From Opisthocomus hoazin (lineage: Eukaryota; Chordata; Aves; Opisthocomiformes; Opisthocomidae): a stretch of 64,000 nt of DNA. The number at the start of each line of letters is the position of its first letter. The first letter of the stretch is position 1. The notes under the pieces were generated by a model. It made no database searches, was not told the DNA's origin, and saw nothing but the letters and a program-made list of their open reading frames with translations. This document shows positions 22,201 through 34,680 of the stretch, in pieces. The stretch lies in NCBI RefSeq assembly GCF_030867145.1, contig NC_134419.1:77067403-77131402 (forward strand), read 5' to 3'. Position numbers and translations under genes: made by a program.

Positions 22201-25200
22201 ATGCAGGGCAGAGTCCTGTTGGATTGTGATTTGTAATATATAGCAAAGACATCCAGTGATGGTTCAATGATGCTAGTAAAAATTCATAAAAATTAATAAA
22301 GCTACATGTAATTTCTGACAGCATATTACTTAAAAAGCAGTCTCATCCAGATCACAGGAATAAACTGAATATGTAATTATTTATGGAGTTTCTTCCCAGT
22401 AATTCCGAAGTATACAGATATTTTGAAAGTCAGACAAAACGTGAAAGGATTTGTTTTCTTCTCCAAAGGGAGGCACTCCGTCTTTTAGGCTTGTTTATAA
22501 TTGCCACAAGAAGTAACTGAGGGGCTCACGCTCTGCCTGAAACTTTGGCTAAAGAATTTTGTTGATAATCAACAGGGAAACAAAACAAGAAGCCTGTGCA
22601 GGATATTCTTGTATCACTGCAAGTACCATTTACAGACAGCTGAAAAAAAGGGAATATATTGCTAGGTATTATCGTACACCTCCAAACTTCTCAGCCCACA
22701 TCAGTGTCCAATACCTGTTGTGAGAAATAACGGCTCAAAGACTCTTGCAGATCAGCGTGTTGGGTTGTTTGATACACAGTAAGGCTTTCCAGCGGTACCC
22801 CTGGAATCAGAAGGTACATTCATCATTAACCAGGGTTTCATTAATTTCTATCATTTCAATAAAACACTCTCAACATGCTAATTGCACTTCAGTGTACTAT
22901 TCTAGGCTAAAAAGATACAGAAAAATTTCTGTGAAGGATTTGGAGGCATTTCTAGAGTTGCAAGATCAACTAAAGCACCCATCCTCAGAGGACCTTGGAG
23001 CACGCTGGGCAACTGGCAGGCCTTGCAACGCTTCTGGGAGTAAATGACCCTCCACCTCGCAGGTGAGAACGCCAAGTGACCAACAAGGCAACTAACCTTG
23101 CTCCTGCCAAGCCCCAGCTCGGTCCCACGGCTGCGGGCAGCAACCCAGCCTCACAGTTTTCACTCCCACCCTCTAACTTCTAGCCAACACAACAGCAAAT
23201 TCAATTTTCACTTATTCAGATTTGGTTCACAAGCTTTAGACACAACTTTTCTCATAACTGACTAATTAAAATGAGGCTCCAAGGGAAGTTCAACCTTTTT
23301 CCCTCAGTACTGTAGGAAGTACTTCTCTTTTCAGGGCTCCACAAGGGAAAAGAAGAGCTGAGGAATTAGGTTTCTCTCCTGTAAACACACAAACAAGAAC
23401 TTTAATTAATTTCTGTCTTTAATAAAGAGTAAACAAGATACATTTAATACGTTTTAAAGGTATCAAATGATGATCGCTGCAGAAAGTGCTGCCTGCTTCA
23501 TCACAGACACAGCCCTAAGACAACTGCAAACATTCGCAGTGCAACTGCATCCACAACTCAGAGGACAGAGGCTACTTAGCATGCAAATTAAAAAATATTC
23601 CATAACTGTAATATGAATACATTGGCTGAAAAGATCTCACACAGATAAACAGCATTGCAATTCCCCCTGCCATTCAACAAAGCAGAACAAGGACTGTGCA
23701 AGTTATCTCCTCCTCCTCCTCCGAAACACAATCTTCCTCAATCTTCTATTGAAATCCTTAGTCCCTCTCGCTACACGATAGCTCTCCCTGTACAAAACAA
23801 TGTTCAGGCAGACAAAGCAGAGGACAGAAATACCCTGCTGGAAAGCTTCAATCTATCTGAAACTATTTTCTTACTTCCCCAAGGACAAACGATTCTACTC
23901 CCAGCGCTAGGGTGGAAGTGGATATCCTCACTCGCCCTTGTCATTCAAAATGGAATTGACCTCCAGCACTAATTATTGTTGCCTTGCCGACACGTGAAAG
24001 CCCCTGGGTGATGCTGGAAGGACCTTTCTGACACAGGGCTGTTCGTAACCTACCTCTGGTAGGACATGATACACCCGGGGCACAGTTCCCACGGGTTCTG
24101 TTATGTTTCTAACACATCATCAGAGGGCTGGACAAATTCTGCTTAAAGCACACCACCAGGTAACAGCATTCCTGCCGCCGTCTCTGGGGTTACAGCTCCT
24201 CCACCCACGCGGCCACCCTGTCCCTGTGCCCCCACGTACGCCCACGCGCCGGAGACGGCCAAGCGCAAACGCTGACCACAGTCATCGCGGTGCGAAGGCA
24301 AACACCTGGCTCCGAGGAAGGCATGGCACTGTCTGTACGGGATTCTCCATGATTTCCGGGGCTGTGGGCTCAAACCAATTGACGTAGAAAGCTTTTCACT
24401 ACTAGATATTATCTTTTATTTTAGATTTAGTGAATATTGACACTTTTTAAAAGATAAAGAGCATTTTCGAGGTAGAATTTGATTTTTGGATAAGAATTTA
24501 ACAACAGACTTTTTTTTTTGCACAGTGTGCCTTTTCTAGAAAAGAAAATTTCAAGACGCAGTTCTACAAAGCTGCACACAACTTTGCATTCACCTTTCAA
24601 AATAAGTAAAAATTCCTCAACACATTATTTTATTATGAATTCAGATATGTTAATACACGTTTAAGACGACTACTAGAAAAATAATGCTTTTTTTAAAGTG
24701 CTGGAAGTAGATTCTCGATTTATAACAGTAAGCATCAGAGATGCCTCAGGGGAACAAAAAACAGGACAGCATATTAAAAACCAAATGGAAAGACCTTCGC
24801 AGGAGTCAACACAGATATATTTGTCTGTCCTAAATGCATGCTGAAGTTTTATTAGAAGCCATAGATACACTTGTAATAAATTACAGGAAGGAAGAATGAA
24901 CTTGGGACAGAATATAAAAGAGATTTTAAAATAACAAGATAAAAGCTAAATATTTCAGCATTAATACTTCTATAACTCGTGTCAGTTAATTGAAATGTCA
25001 GTGTGGTATCTGTAACGAAACACTAATCCTTTCTGACTTGGGTTTACAAAGCACAGAAAAATTCCTTACCAGGCCTGAGCAATACAAGCAGCATCGGCCC
25101 TAATGCTATCCCCTGCTTCTCTCACCAACACAAATGTCACACTGTAATAAAACTAAAAAATCTCTGCCTTGAAAAGAGAGTAAAGCTAGCTAGCTAGTCA

Positions 25201-28200
25201 AGGAGTAAATGCCTTTATTTTCCCAATCACTTAAGCTGCATTGGGTACCAAAGCACAAAAGGTGAATAGCAAAAGAAATATCATTGCTTCAGATTTTATT
25301 TTTATTCTGACAATAAATTTAATGATTTAAAAATTTTAGAGCTATTCTTTTCATTTACTTCTCATTTTATGCATAAACAAAACTAAATACATGCATAATG
25401 GGGAACACGATGTAATTTAACCCGTACTTCAGAGGTTGCTATAAACCCCTTGAGAAATTGCGACCGCATAAATATGCACAATCCAATAAATCACCGAGCA
25501 TGATTATGTATGTATCAACAACAGGCAGCCTCCAGCGCTTGAAACTCACTGCTCGGTTAGGAGAGCTGAAGGGCATTCAAAGGCAGTCGTTTTCACAAGG
25601 ATAATGGTCTAACTGGCCTGCCTGCGTTCTGGTGGGAAACCACCCTCAGGACACCCTCTGTAAAAGGCTGTAAAACACCCAGATCTCCCTTCCCTGGGGT
25701 GGCTACCAGGAGGAGCTGCTGGCTCTGGACCGAACTTCTCTGCTGTCACCAGAAAGCACTGTCCCCTGCCCTGCTCCCTCTGTGACTGCCAGCTGCTAAA
25801 TGCAGCCCTGGGATCAAACCCGGTCAGGAGTAACAGGGTCTGTGAACCACAGAGCTCACATGGGAGTTAGAAGAGCCTGGAGGGTCCTCAGCCAGACTGA
25901 GAAAATAACCCAGCAGAGGCTACGACGCAGTAACCGTGCCAGCCACAGGCTCACCAACAAGGCATTTTTCCACTCCTGGTACTACATGCCTTGTTTTCTT
26001 TAGACCTCATCCTAGGCTTAGGATTACTGCGTCCAGCTCTGGAGCCCTCAGCGCAGGACAGAGCTGGAGCTGCTGGAGCGGGGCCAGAGGAGGCCCCAGG
26101 AATGATCCGAGGGCTGGAACCCCTCTGCTGGGAGGAAAGGCTGGGAGAGCTGGGGCTGTTCAGCCTGGGGAAGAGAAGGCTGCGGGGAGACCTTAGAGCA
26201 GCTGCCAGTACCTGAAGGGGCCCATGAGAGAGCTGGAGAGGGGCTTTTTACAAGGGCATGGGGTGGCAGGACAGGGGGTGATGGCTTTAAACTGAAAGAG
26301 GGGAGATTTAGATTAGATATTAGGAAGAAATTCTTCACTCAGGGTGGTGAGGTCCTGGCCCAGGCTGCCCAGAGAAGCTGTGGCTGCCCTCTCCCTGGCA
26401 GGGCTCAAGGCCAGGCTGGACGGGGCTCTGAGCAACCTGGGCTGGTGGGAGGGGTCCCTGCCCAGGGCAGGGGGTTGGAACGAGATGAGCTTTAAGGTCC
26501 CTTAGAACCCAAACCATTCTCTGATTCTATGGTTTTTCACATTCATACAGCAGAAGACACATGTATTCTTCTCGTCTTCCTTCCAAAAAGAACCCTCCTT
26601 CTGCAAACTGGCAAACACTAATTCATTACCAGAAGTATATTTCCTAGCACTAAAAAATCAGCTAAAAGCTTTGTTTTAAAATATCTGTTGATGAGTAAAT
26701 ACAGGTTATTCTTCACTTATGGCATTTTTGTTTCGAAAATTTCATTTTTAATTTTCAGAACTTATTATTTAATCTTGTGTTGGCAACTATCATTTTTATC
26801 ATGAAATATTTTAGATAGTTAAAATATTGTATTTTCCAATGAATTACAGAGCATCCTGCCCATAAAAACCAATACTTGCCAGCTAAAATCAATTTTTCTT
26901 TTACCTATAAACCTCTATTGCTACGCAGACTTTGCTAATCAACACTCTCTTTCATGCCTAATGTTTTGCCTAACAGCCAAAAATAACATGTCAGGGTTCT
27001 TGACATCATTTCCACTAGTGAGGCACCCCAGCACCTTATTCAGCAAGTTCACAAAGCGTGGTCAGCAGCAGAGCTTTTAAACCAGCAGACACAGTAAGTC
27101 ATCCAACATCTAGAATCACTGCACGGATGGTCATTTGTTTCTCTGGCTAGCGTTAGCCAAAGGCAGACTATTTACCCTGACTGGCTGATCAACGTGGCTT
27201 TTCGAAGCGTTGGGCAGCCTCTGTTCAATTACTGGACACTGCACGAGCCTCTAGATGAAGGTTTCTGTTTCCCTTTTTAAATTTGGGGCAGAAAGTCCTT
27301 CAGCGAAGGCTAGACCTCTGTTATCAGACTGAGAGCTGCCCTCTAATTTTGCTGTGAGGCTCCACTACACAGCCCCCTGCTTTCTCAGACGAGCAGGGAT
27401 GTATCCAGGCCACGTACAAGTACTGAGAGGGATCTGCCAGCAAAGAGGTTGCTGCTGAGATACTGAGCCTTAGGCGTGATTCTTACCTGGTACAGAGATT
27501 ATTTTAGCAAGAGTGCTTGGGGACTAACTCTGCTGACTTCTTTTGATAACTGTTCCTCGCAGTGGATACTCAGACGGACCCTTTGAAGGCAGCATGCACC
27601 CGAGTGACGGGGTTCCCACATGCGTCAGAAGCTCCGAGGTCAAACGCACTGCACTGGCAGCTCTTGCTTACGACACTCTTCACCCAAGTTCTTCTATAAC
27701 CCAGGCTGTACAAAAACACAGCCTCTTTCTTCACAGCTTGTATTGACCTATCCACTGAAAAAATAACCAGCCCCTAAGCCTAAAAATGTTTCTTATTACT
27801 ATTGGAAATTTTGACAAATTACAGTAAAAGGGGAAGCACCCTAACTAGACATTTCAAGTTACCCAGCAATCCGATCACACATTTAGAAGCAGCAAACTGA
27901 TCAGCATTGCAGCTTTAACCATAAAAAAAAGTTTAAACAAAACATCAGCCATCATTTTAACCAACCCTTTCTACAACTGCTTTGAAACCACTCTCCTGTG
28001 GTGCTGAGAAACAGATTCCCCTGAAACCACATGTTCATCCCGAGGAAAGGAGTTCCCCTTAGCTACTCTGAACTACAGCACGGTGAAAAAACCCCAGCAT
28101 CAACTGCTTTGAAGCAAGGAAAGTCAGGTCAGCTGAAGTTCACGGAGAACCAGCACACCTGCAGTCACCACCATTTAAATCGTATGATTAAGCAGCAATT

Positions 28201-31200
28201 TCCAACCATTACAGCTCTGGCCTTTTAGTAAAGTCTACTGGGTCATATAGTATTATTAATTAATCACAGAGTCTAAGATTTCATGTGAATTAGTATTTTG
28301 TACAGGTATTTCAAACTATTTTTAGTCATCTTTTAGAGATATCACCCACGTTCCCAGAAGCTGAATTCACAGGTTTTACATTTGAGAGATATATGCGGCA
28401 CATACTTCTCTGCTTCAGTGTACACTCGATTTTATTCACAGGAAATTCTCAAACAATGGAAGGTACATTAGCTTAATTTAAGTAGAAAATTCTAGATACT
28501 TACTTGAGCAAATATATTCAGCTAACTTTTCAGCATTTCCAGACTTATCTCCTTGTGGAGTAAGGCCAATTTCTTCCACTGTAAGCAGAAGTAACAAAGA
28601 CAGACACTGAAATTCGTAAGAACAATTCAGATTTACCATCCCAGAAACATGGGTTGAAAAGGGAGACACAAGTGGATCCAAGCACACAAATGCTTCTTTG
28701 AAAAGCAAAAACTCAGAGCACTTCAAGTAGTAACGCGCTATGAAAAATTCGATTTGGAAAGACACAGATTAAAAAAAAGGACAACAGCAGAATCCTGGGG
28801 ATAGCTGTTTTGGAGAGTTGTTAAACTCTCATACCTGGGGTGGTGAAACAGAAAGCACGGTCTGACTATGCTGAAGGGGCTGCAGCTCCTGGCATGGTTT
28901 GGTTGCAGCTAGTGAGTGCATCGCTGTTCTCTGTAGTGAAGGCTGAAACCCTATTGGAAAACCCAAGAGCAGAACACTGCTCTTATTTAAGCAGGTAAGT
29001 AGGGATAAGAAGAACCCCTGCGAAGTTAACTCATTTGGGACTTGGTTGATTCAAGACGCTCGTTAGGCATCACCGGTTGGTGATCCAGTGTCGTTACCAG
29101 CCTGCCTGAAAAAGTATGCCAGTTCTTATCCCAATTATTTCTGGACAAGAAGCAGAAAAACCTCAAGACACTTAAAATTCTCAAATGCTTTTCATCATGT
29201 TTCCTGTGCGGTGCAGTGGAAGCCAAAGCCACAGTGCAACTTCATAACAAGAAAGGCTTTCACAAACTAAAATCTACATCGCATTTTTGTTACGTACATG
29301 AAATATATATTGCATCAGATCAAAACCAGTGCCAAGACAAACAAAGCAGCTGACCCACTGAAGTCAATGAGATGCATACTGCTGACTTCTGTCTGGCAAA
29401 CACCTCAAAGGAACACCGAGGGAACGAAGGGCCAGTGCACTACACTGCGTACAATCTCAGACAATCATGTTCTAATCCTCTTAATCCAATTTCAATTTCA
29501 AAGTGAATGAAAAAAAACACATGCAAATGAAGAACAAAGCGTTTTTGTCATTTTTGGCCAAATACTTAAAGTAGTTACCATCACATTACAATCAAAGTAA
29601 TGAGAAAACAGAACCTAGATCCTTAGATGAACAAAGCCCATATATTTCTAATGTGTATATAATTTCCTACTTTTCTAATTATCTATTTATAACACTTACC
29701 TATATTTTTTTCTGAGCACCGTTGAATAGCAGCAAATACTCCAAAAATTGTACTTACAATGTAAGACATATTTATCTACGGCTTCTTTCTTTAAACCACA
29801 GCTTACCTAGAGAAGCTGTAGCTTTTCCTACCACATACGCTGGTTTGGTATTCCATCTTTGTTTAAGAGATTTTGACCAGGCTGAAAAACATTACATTAA
29901 ATTTAAGCACGTGGCAACAAAATATGAATGCTAAATGAGTATTCGGACTTCAGTTTAATCTACAAATACAGCAACACAATAATAACTAATACTCCACTAC
30001 ATGTTTCAGCAAATCTGGAGGTACAAAATGAATTTTTAATGTATTTTTTTCATTGTGTAAATAGCAGTCATGTTTGTAAAAGCTTAATTTGAGTAAACAG
30101 TTCTTAGCTGCTTTTGTTAAGTAGCATTTTTAATGCACACTTGCTCTATGGCAGATTGCACGCAACTTGCAATGTACATTTGTATTTTGGCATTAAGAAC
30201 TTAAAAAAGCATCAAAACTCATAGGAAAAAACAGCACATAGGACAAAGGGAGATTTAGACATAAAACCTGGTGGTTTAAAACTGGAGGCTTAGGCAAAAG
30301 GTAAAAATCTACATCCATGCACTACAGTACTCTATAAAGCAACTCTTTCTTATACAAGAAAAATATAGAAACTGATCATATTTTAAACATAGACAAAAAA
30401 TAAGGTACCAGCTCAGAAATAGAATGAACCAGAGACCAAAATAAAATTACCAGGAACTGATTTTCCTCTTTCAGGCAGTAAGTATGTCATAGATTACACT
30501 TCTCAGATGTAGCTACCTGATCCCTATGCCTGAAATCCTAATGGGTCAAAAATAGACAGGCTAAGTCTTTTACTATCTTGACTTAAAACAGTACAATATA
30601 GGACACTGAGTTCCTTTCTAGTATTCTTGAAAAACAAAAATTAGAAACAGAAACTACAGCAACAGTAAAAAAAAAATCAGAGGAGACTATTCTAAAGATG
30701 TAAAAAGATAAGTACTGATTAGCTTTGAAAGGACCTCAAATGGGAACTAAATACTCATATTATTCATTAAAATACGTATTTCAGCAGCTCCCAAAAGTCC
30801 TAATCTAGATTAGGAATGAACTCTAGATAAGAGACTACATTTGGCCAGCAATCCTAAAATGTAGCCCTCTGCTGTCGAAAATGCTAAAATAAGCCTATCG
30901 CCTCAGCGTATTTACTGCTTACTCTAGAGTGTAGCCTTAGTCACTGCACCTTGATTAGTAGGACTACAGCCCAAATATGGAGCAGTTAAAGTCCTAAAAC
31001 AACTGAAGTGTACCTAAGTAAGCGGAGCAACTCCAAGCCAGAAGTTATCACTTAGCTTAAGAATTTGGAAGAGTTTACAATGACTTGATAGAGCATTGGT
31101 AGGGTCATTTCTATTTAGCACTCTGCAGGATTCTTACTCTCAGCTAATCTGTTGCCTTTTATGCGTCAACATTTCTTCACAGCTTTTTAGCCAATGCTTA

Positions 31201-34082
31201 ATTCACTTGAGAAATTTTATATTCAAGACAGAGAAATCTCTTTGTCTGTAAGACTTCATATAAATTACATAGGCACAGCCGTAGCAGTGGGCAGTTTCTA
31301 TACCATGCTCCTCCCTTTAAGTGAGGAAAGTAGTTAGTAAGCGAAACTAGGCACTGCAGCAAAATATTCCTTATGCACGAGACAGCCACATCTGAATAAG
31401 CTCACACTAATTAGTAATCTGCACCAAAAGCTCTTTCCTTTCATTTTTAACAAGAGCAGAAGTGTGGAAAACGCAACCTTTAAAAGCTCGATTTAGCATG
31501 AGGCCTTTATGTTGCCAAAAGAACTATGAGATAAAGAGTTTTTAAAAAAGACATACTCCGAACATCAACTGGTGGGTGAAATCAAATTACAGACTTCACA
31601 AAATACTGAAACAGAAAGACCAAGGAGTGCACTTCCTTGGTATACACTTACCATCATTTTTACTGTTCTCTTTTAAACATATCTTGATGGCTTCTACTGC
31701 TCTTGGACTGGTAAAAACTAGGCCTCCATAACATTCTGGATGAGAAAGCTATTTATAAACAGTAAATTTAAGAAGTAAATAAAAAAAGAGTAAATAAATT
31801 TAAAAATTAAGTTGACCGATTCTTTATAATCTTGTGAAGAACAGAACAGCTTCAATAAATGTCTAAACTGAAATGGGCAAATATTTCATTACTATTGGCA
31901 GGCAGAGTATTTATAAGAGAAATGTAAACCAAATCTCAAATTCAGAACAAAACTTGCAGAGGTTATATTCATTCTGAGAATCTGCAGGAATGGACAAGGA
32001 TTCCTGTCACTGAAATGAGCTGGAAGGATGGGCAAACAACATGGGAAGTACTTACAAATTCATCCAAGAGAAATGAACCATTATTCCAAGTAGTAACACA
32101 GAGGGTACTACTCAGAGGGCTCCTTGCCCCCCACCCCTCAAAGAACAGCTAAGATTACTAATGGGCTCTCAAAGATCAGTGCAAAGAAAGGAAAAATGTT
32201 CTTGGATCACTTGCTAATGTAGATCATGATATATTCAAACACCTAATAAAGTTCACTGCTGCTGGAGATTGCCGACAAAGGGAACCTCCTTTGGAAAGTC
32301 TTTCCAACATTTTAAAGTGAAATATTTACATTGAAGAAAGAGTAGAAAGAGAACACTGACTATGTAATTTTATTCCAAGTAACTAGGAGATGCAGTACAC
32401 AATTTTACTACAGTATAAGGCTGAACCTCAGGCTACCGTCAGTTGTCACTACAGTTTTCTAACTTTTTGTTGTGAGAAAACGCCACAATACCCGTGACTA
32501 TCTGTAGTCCATCAATCTAAGTGTGAATTCCATCTGACCAACTAAAATCTTTAACAAGTATGGGGAACCTACTTGATCTGTATTGTGCTGTACACAACCT
32601 TGTATTGTATACAACCGTGTCTGCAGAAACACAAAAAGAGATACCACAAAGGGCATTAGGTGCCGGGGAAGATTATGGAGCGGTTCATCTTGAGTGTGCT
32701 CACTGAGCATGTGAAGCATGTGAAGGACAACCACGGGATCAGGCCCAGCCAGCATGAGTTCATGAAAAGCAGGTCCTGCCTGACCAACCTGATCTCATCC
32801 TACGACCAGGTGACCCACCTAGTGATGAGGGAAAGGCTGTGGATGTTGTCTACCTGGACATTCATAAGGCCTTTGACACTGTTCCCCACAGCCTCCTCCT
32901 GGAGAAACCAGCTGCCCATGGTCTGGATGGGTGTACTCTCTGCTGGATAAAGAACCGGCTGGATGGCCGAGCGCAGAGTGGTGGTGAATGGAGTTAAATC
33001 AAAGGAGGTATTCAAAAAATGTGTAGATGTGGCACTTCCGGACATGGTTTAGCAGACATGGTGGTGATAGGGTGATGGCTGGACCTGATGATCTTAGAGG
33101 TCTTTTCCAACCTATGATTCTATGATAAGACACGGCATCTTGGCAACCACGGCCCAAATTCTGTTGAAAATAAGACAACTGAAATAATTTAAAACTTACC
33201 TTTTCAAATAAGCTTTCAAGAGATATGAATTCAAATGACAAAACTGGAATCAAAGTTGCTTCAAATCCATATAATCCTAATTCCTATCAAAAAAGGTATA
33301 TTTCAAACAGTAGTTTTTTCTTTTTCAAAGAACTGACTAAGTTAGCACAAATATTTCTTTTTACTAAAGTAAAACACAAAGGCATCTTATTTGCTTTTAC
33401 TAGTGAATCTAGTTTGGTTTTGTTAGTTATTTAGAATTAGAATGTAACACTACACAAACAGCTGTGGAACTGAGGCCTCCTACACGGCTACTGCATAGTT
33501 ACAGAGTAAACCAGCACATAATTCTGACCTCCCGAGTGACAAACGATCACCTCGTCTTGCAAATATTCCTGTACATCTCTGTAATTTAGAACCGCTCTTA
33601 TGAGCAAGTCCCACTCACATGACTAAAGGCAACAGCAGAAAGGACCACAGCAGCAGGCAACCTCTATTTCACATTACATTTCCAGTAAAACAACTAACAT
33701 GTTTTGTAATCTTAATTCTATCCATATGAACGTAATCCATAATAATTACTTACAATAAAAATTTTTAATATCAGTACTTCGCTGACAGTTTTAACAGTGA
33801 ATCCAGTACGAATGCCCCATAACAAGAGTAATTTCTTCAGTAACGGTACATTTTCTAGCATACTTTTTTCTTAGCAGAAGTTCAGACATGCACTCCTAAT
33901 ACTGATTAAGCACGTTTTTCAGCTGAAACAGTTACATTCATCTATCTTGCTGAACACATGATACTACTATTTAACAGTGAAGTGACACTATTGTTTACTT
34001 TTTTGAAAAGTTTACTCACTTTAATATAGGGATCTGGTCCTGAATCTTTGTCTTTGGGATCCTTCAGCAACAGAACCTTCAT
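19097..34082 (-). CDS. UROS: UROS, uroporphyrinogen-III synthase (complete, nine coding exons)
   Basis: Seen: nine minus-strand exons join in phase to 269 residues (human 265). The N terminus is [20 protein letters not shown]; conserved blocks include [55 protein letters not shown] and [11 protein letters not shown]. Family knowledge: a cytosolic enzyme that closes and inverts ring D of hydroxymethylbilane to give uroporphyrinogen III in heme synthesis. It is built from two Rossmann-like lobes (HemD fold). Cys at position 73, the site of the commonest human porphyria change, is kept. Gly226 and Thr229 correspond to human G225 and T228. The exon ending at 23295 uses an unusual GTTGAA donor. 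The start lies in the second exon, with A at -3; an untranslated exon near 39.75 kb probably precedes it, head to head with BCCIP. Introns hold CR1 copies in both orientations. The product looks intact. Confidence 0.96.
19859..19957 (-). CDS. UROS: UROS coding exon, 99 bp, phase 0 to 0
   Basis: Encodes residues 189-221, [20 protein letters not shown] through [10 protein letters not shown]. Acceptor acccag, donor GTACCT. Confidence 0.96.
20481..21020 (-). mobile_element. CR1 LINE 3' fragment with open ORF2 C terminus
   Basis: The minus-strand element ends in ATTCTGTG repeats at 20481. It keeps a 163-codon open frame (20531-21022) with [20 protein letters not shown] and [20 protein letters not shown], the C-terminal end of CR1 ORF2. 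With no stop over this span it is probably one of the younger insertions here. Confidence 0.95.
21871..22168 (-). mobile_element. CR1 LINE 3' fragment
   Basis: Contains the minus-strand tail AATCACAGAATCACAG and the CCCTCAGAGGGAAGAAGTTC block. It is truncated at its 5' end near 22,168. Confidence 0.94.
22715..22800 (-). CDS. UROS: UROS coding exon, 86 bp
   Basis: Encodes the Gly split from the previous exon, then [20 protein letters not shown] through YFSQQ (residues 160-188). Acceptor ttccag, donor GTATTG. The TVYQT block is conserved. Confidence 0.94.
23295..23378 (-). CDS. UROS: UROS coding exon, 84 bp, weak donor
   Basis: Encodes residues 133-159 plus split codons, with [20 protein letters not shown] matching the human block. 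Acceptor tttacag. The donor is G|GTTGAA, non-consensus at +3 to +6, but the phase matches both neighbours. Confidence 0.94.
23379..28503 (-). other. UROS intron, 5.1 kb
   Basis: Largest internal UROS intron between coding exons. One antisense CR1 copy lies at 26020-26532; the rest is AT-rich with scattered short GC-richer patches, such as 24,100-24,370. No exon or RNA gene is recognised. Confidence 0.75.
26020..26532 (+). mobile_element. CR1 LINE 3' fragment
   Basis: Starts near TTACTGCGTCCAGCTCTGG and contains the GGAGCGGGGCCAGAGGAGG and GGGAGATTTAGATTAGATAT blocks. It ends CTGATTCTATGG and is antisense to UROS. Confidence 0.93.
28504..28578 (-). CDS. UROS: UROS coding exon, 75 bp
   Basis: Encodes (V)[18 protein letters not shown] through AEYICS, residues 107-131. 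Acceptor cttacag, donor GTAAGT. Confidence 0.96.
29807..29881 (-). CDS. UROS: UROS coding exon, 75 bp
   Basis: Encodes [20 protein letters not shown] through TASL, residues 83-106 with split codons at both ends. Acceptor tttcag, donor GTAAGC. Confidence 0.95.
31652..31748 (-). CDS. UROS: UROS coding exon, 97 bp
   Basis: Encodes [20 protein letters not shown] through CLKENSKND, residues 50-81, with Cys73. Acceptor aaatag, donor GTAAGT. Confidence 0.96.
32648..33126 (+). mobile_element. Internally deleted CR1 LINE with reverse-transcriptase remnant
   Basis: The left part, about 32660-32995, encodes pieces of the CR1 reverse transcriptase (for example [15 protein letters not shown]) broken by frameshifts. 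At about 33,000 it jumps to the CR1 3' end (GAGGTATTCAAAAAATGTGT to ATGATTCTATGA). The region between is missing. It is antisense to UROS. Confidence 0.88.
33200..33283 (-). CDS. UROS: UROS coding exon, 84 bp, phase 0 to 0
   Basis: Encodes [20 protein letters not shown] through SLESLFEK, residues 22-49. Acceptor gatag, donor GTAAGT. Confidence 0.96.
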
Positions 34083-34096
34083 TGTTTACCAAATAA
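34020..34096 (-). CDS. UROS: UROS first coding exon with start codon
   Basis: Acceptor ttgcag at 34098-34097, then 14 bases of 5' UTR and ATG at 34082-34080. It encodes [20 protein letters not shown] and one more Lys; donor GTGAGT. The coding part is 34020-34082. Confidence 0.95.
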
Positions 34097-34604
34097 CTGC
34101 AAAAGAACTCTGAAATACAATAAGGGAATTTATCTAAATTAGATCTAGAGGACTTTCTACTGAACAGTGACCTTAATAGCTCAGCTTCAATGAAACGGAT
34201 TGCTAACAATTGCGCTACACTCCACACAATGAGTAAGCAGTTAACGTACATTCTCTGGGCATGAATATCCACCCTGATAAGACCGACAAACAGCATGCTG
34301 CCTTTAGATAATACTGCTTAAGGGAGGAACTATAATGAAAGCCATCAAGGAGAACACATTTTAAAGGAGAATATTTTGTAAAAGAAGTAACAAACCCTAC
34401 AGTGCAATCATGTTCAGCAACATAATAAGTTTCTGTCTGTACTTACTTACTCTATTAATTTCTATGCTAGTTTCCACCCTATGCTCACCATAATGAGTAT
34501 GCAAGGGCTTATGGATCAAATAACTTCTTTGCCTTCATTTATGGTCTCACCCTTTTCATGGCGGAAAACGTGCAGGGCAGTGTTTCGGTTTTTTTAAAAA
34601 ATAC

Positions 34605-34680
34605 CAACATATGTATGTATATATACGCACATATTTATACATATGAAAATAATATATATAATATTCATATGCCTTCTTTG
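34605..34680. repeat. TA/TATG-rich low-complexity patch
   Basis: Runs of ATGTATGTATATATA and AATATATATAATATTCATATG. Its base composition is unlike the flanks. Confidence 0.6.

Larger units (their letters stand above)
19958..22714 (-). other. UROS intron, 2.8 kb
   Basis: Holds two CR1 copies in the same orientation as UROS (20481-21020 and 21871-22168). The remaining sequence is AT-rich with no recognisable element. Confidence 0.8.
28579..33199 (-). other. UROS introns flanking the 29.8 and 31.7 kb exons
   Basis: Three introns broken by the exons at 29807-29881 and 31652-31748. They are AT-rich with no recognisable element except the deleted CR1 copy at 32648-33126. Confidence 0.7.

Noticed and set aside
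27252..27310. Minus-strand stretch reading NLKRE, like the UROS NLKREILP block
   Set aside because: It meets a stop seven codons later and has no matching donor or phase. The true exon is at 23295-23378.
27570..27755. Minus-strand frame containing ACGN, considered as a UROS exon
   Set aside because: No splice site gives the required phase, and the surrounding residues do not match.
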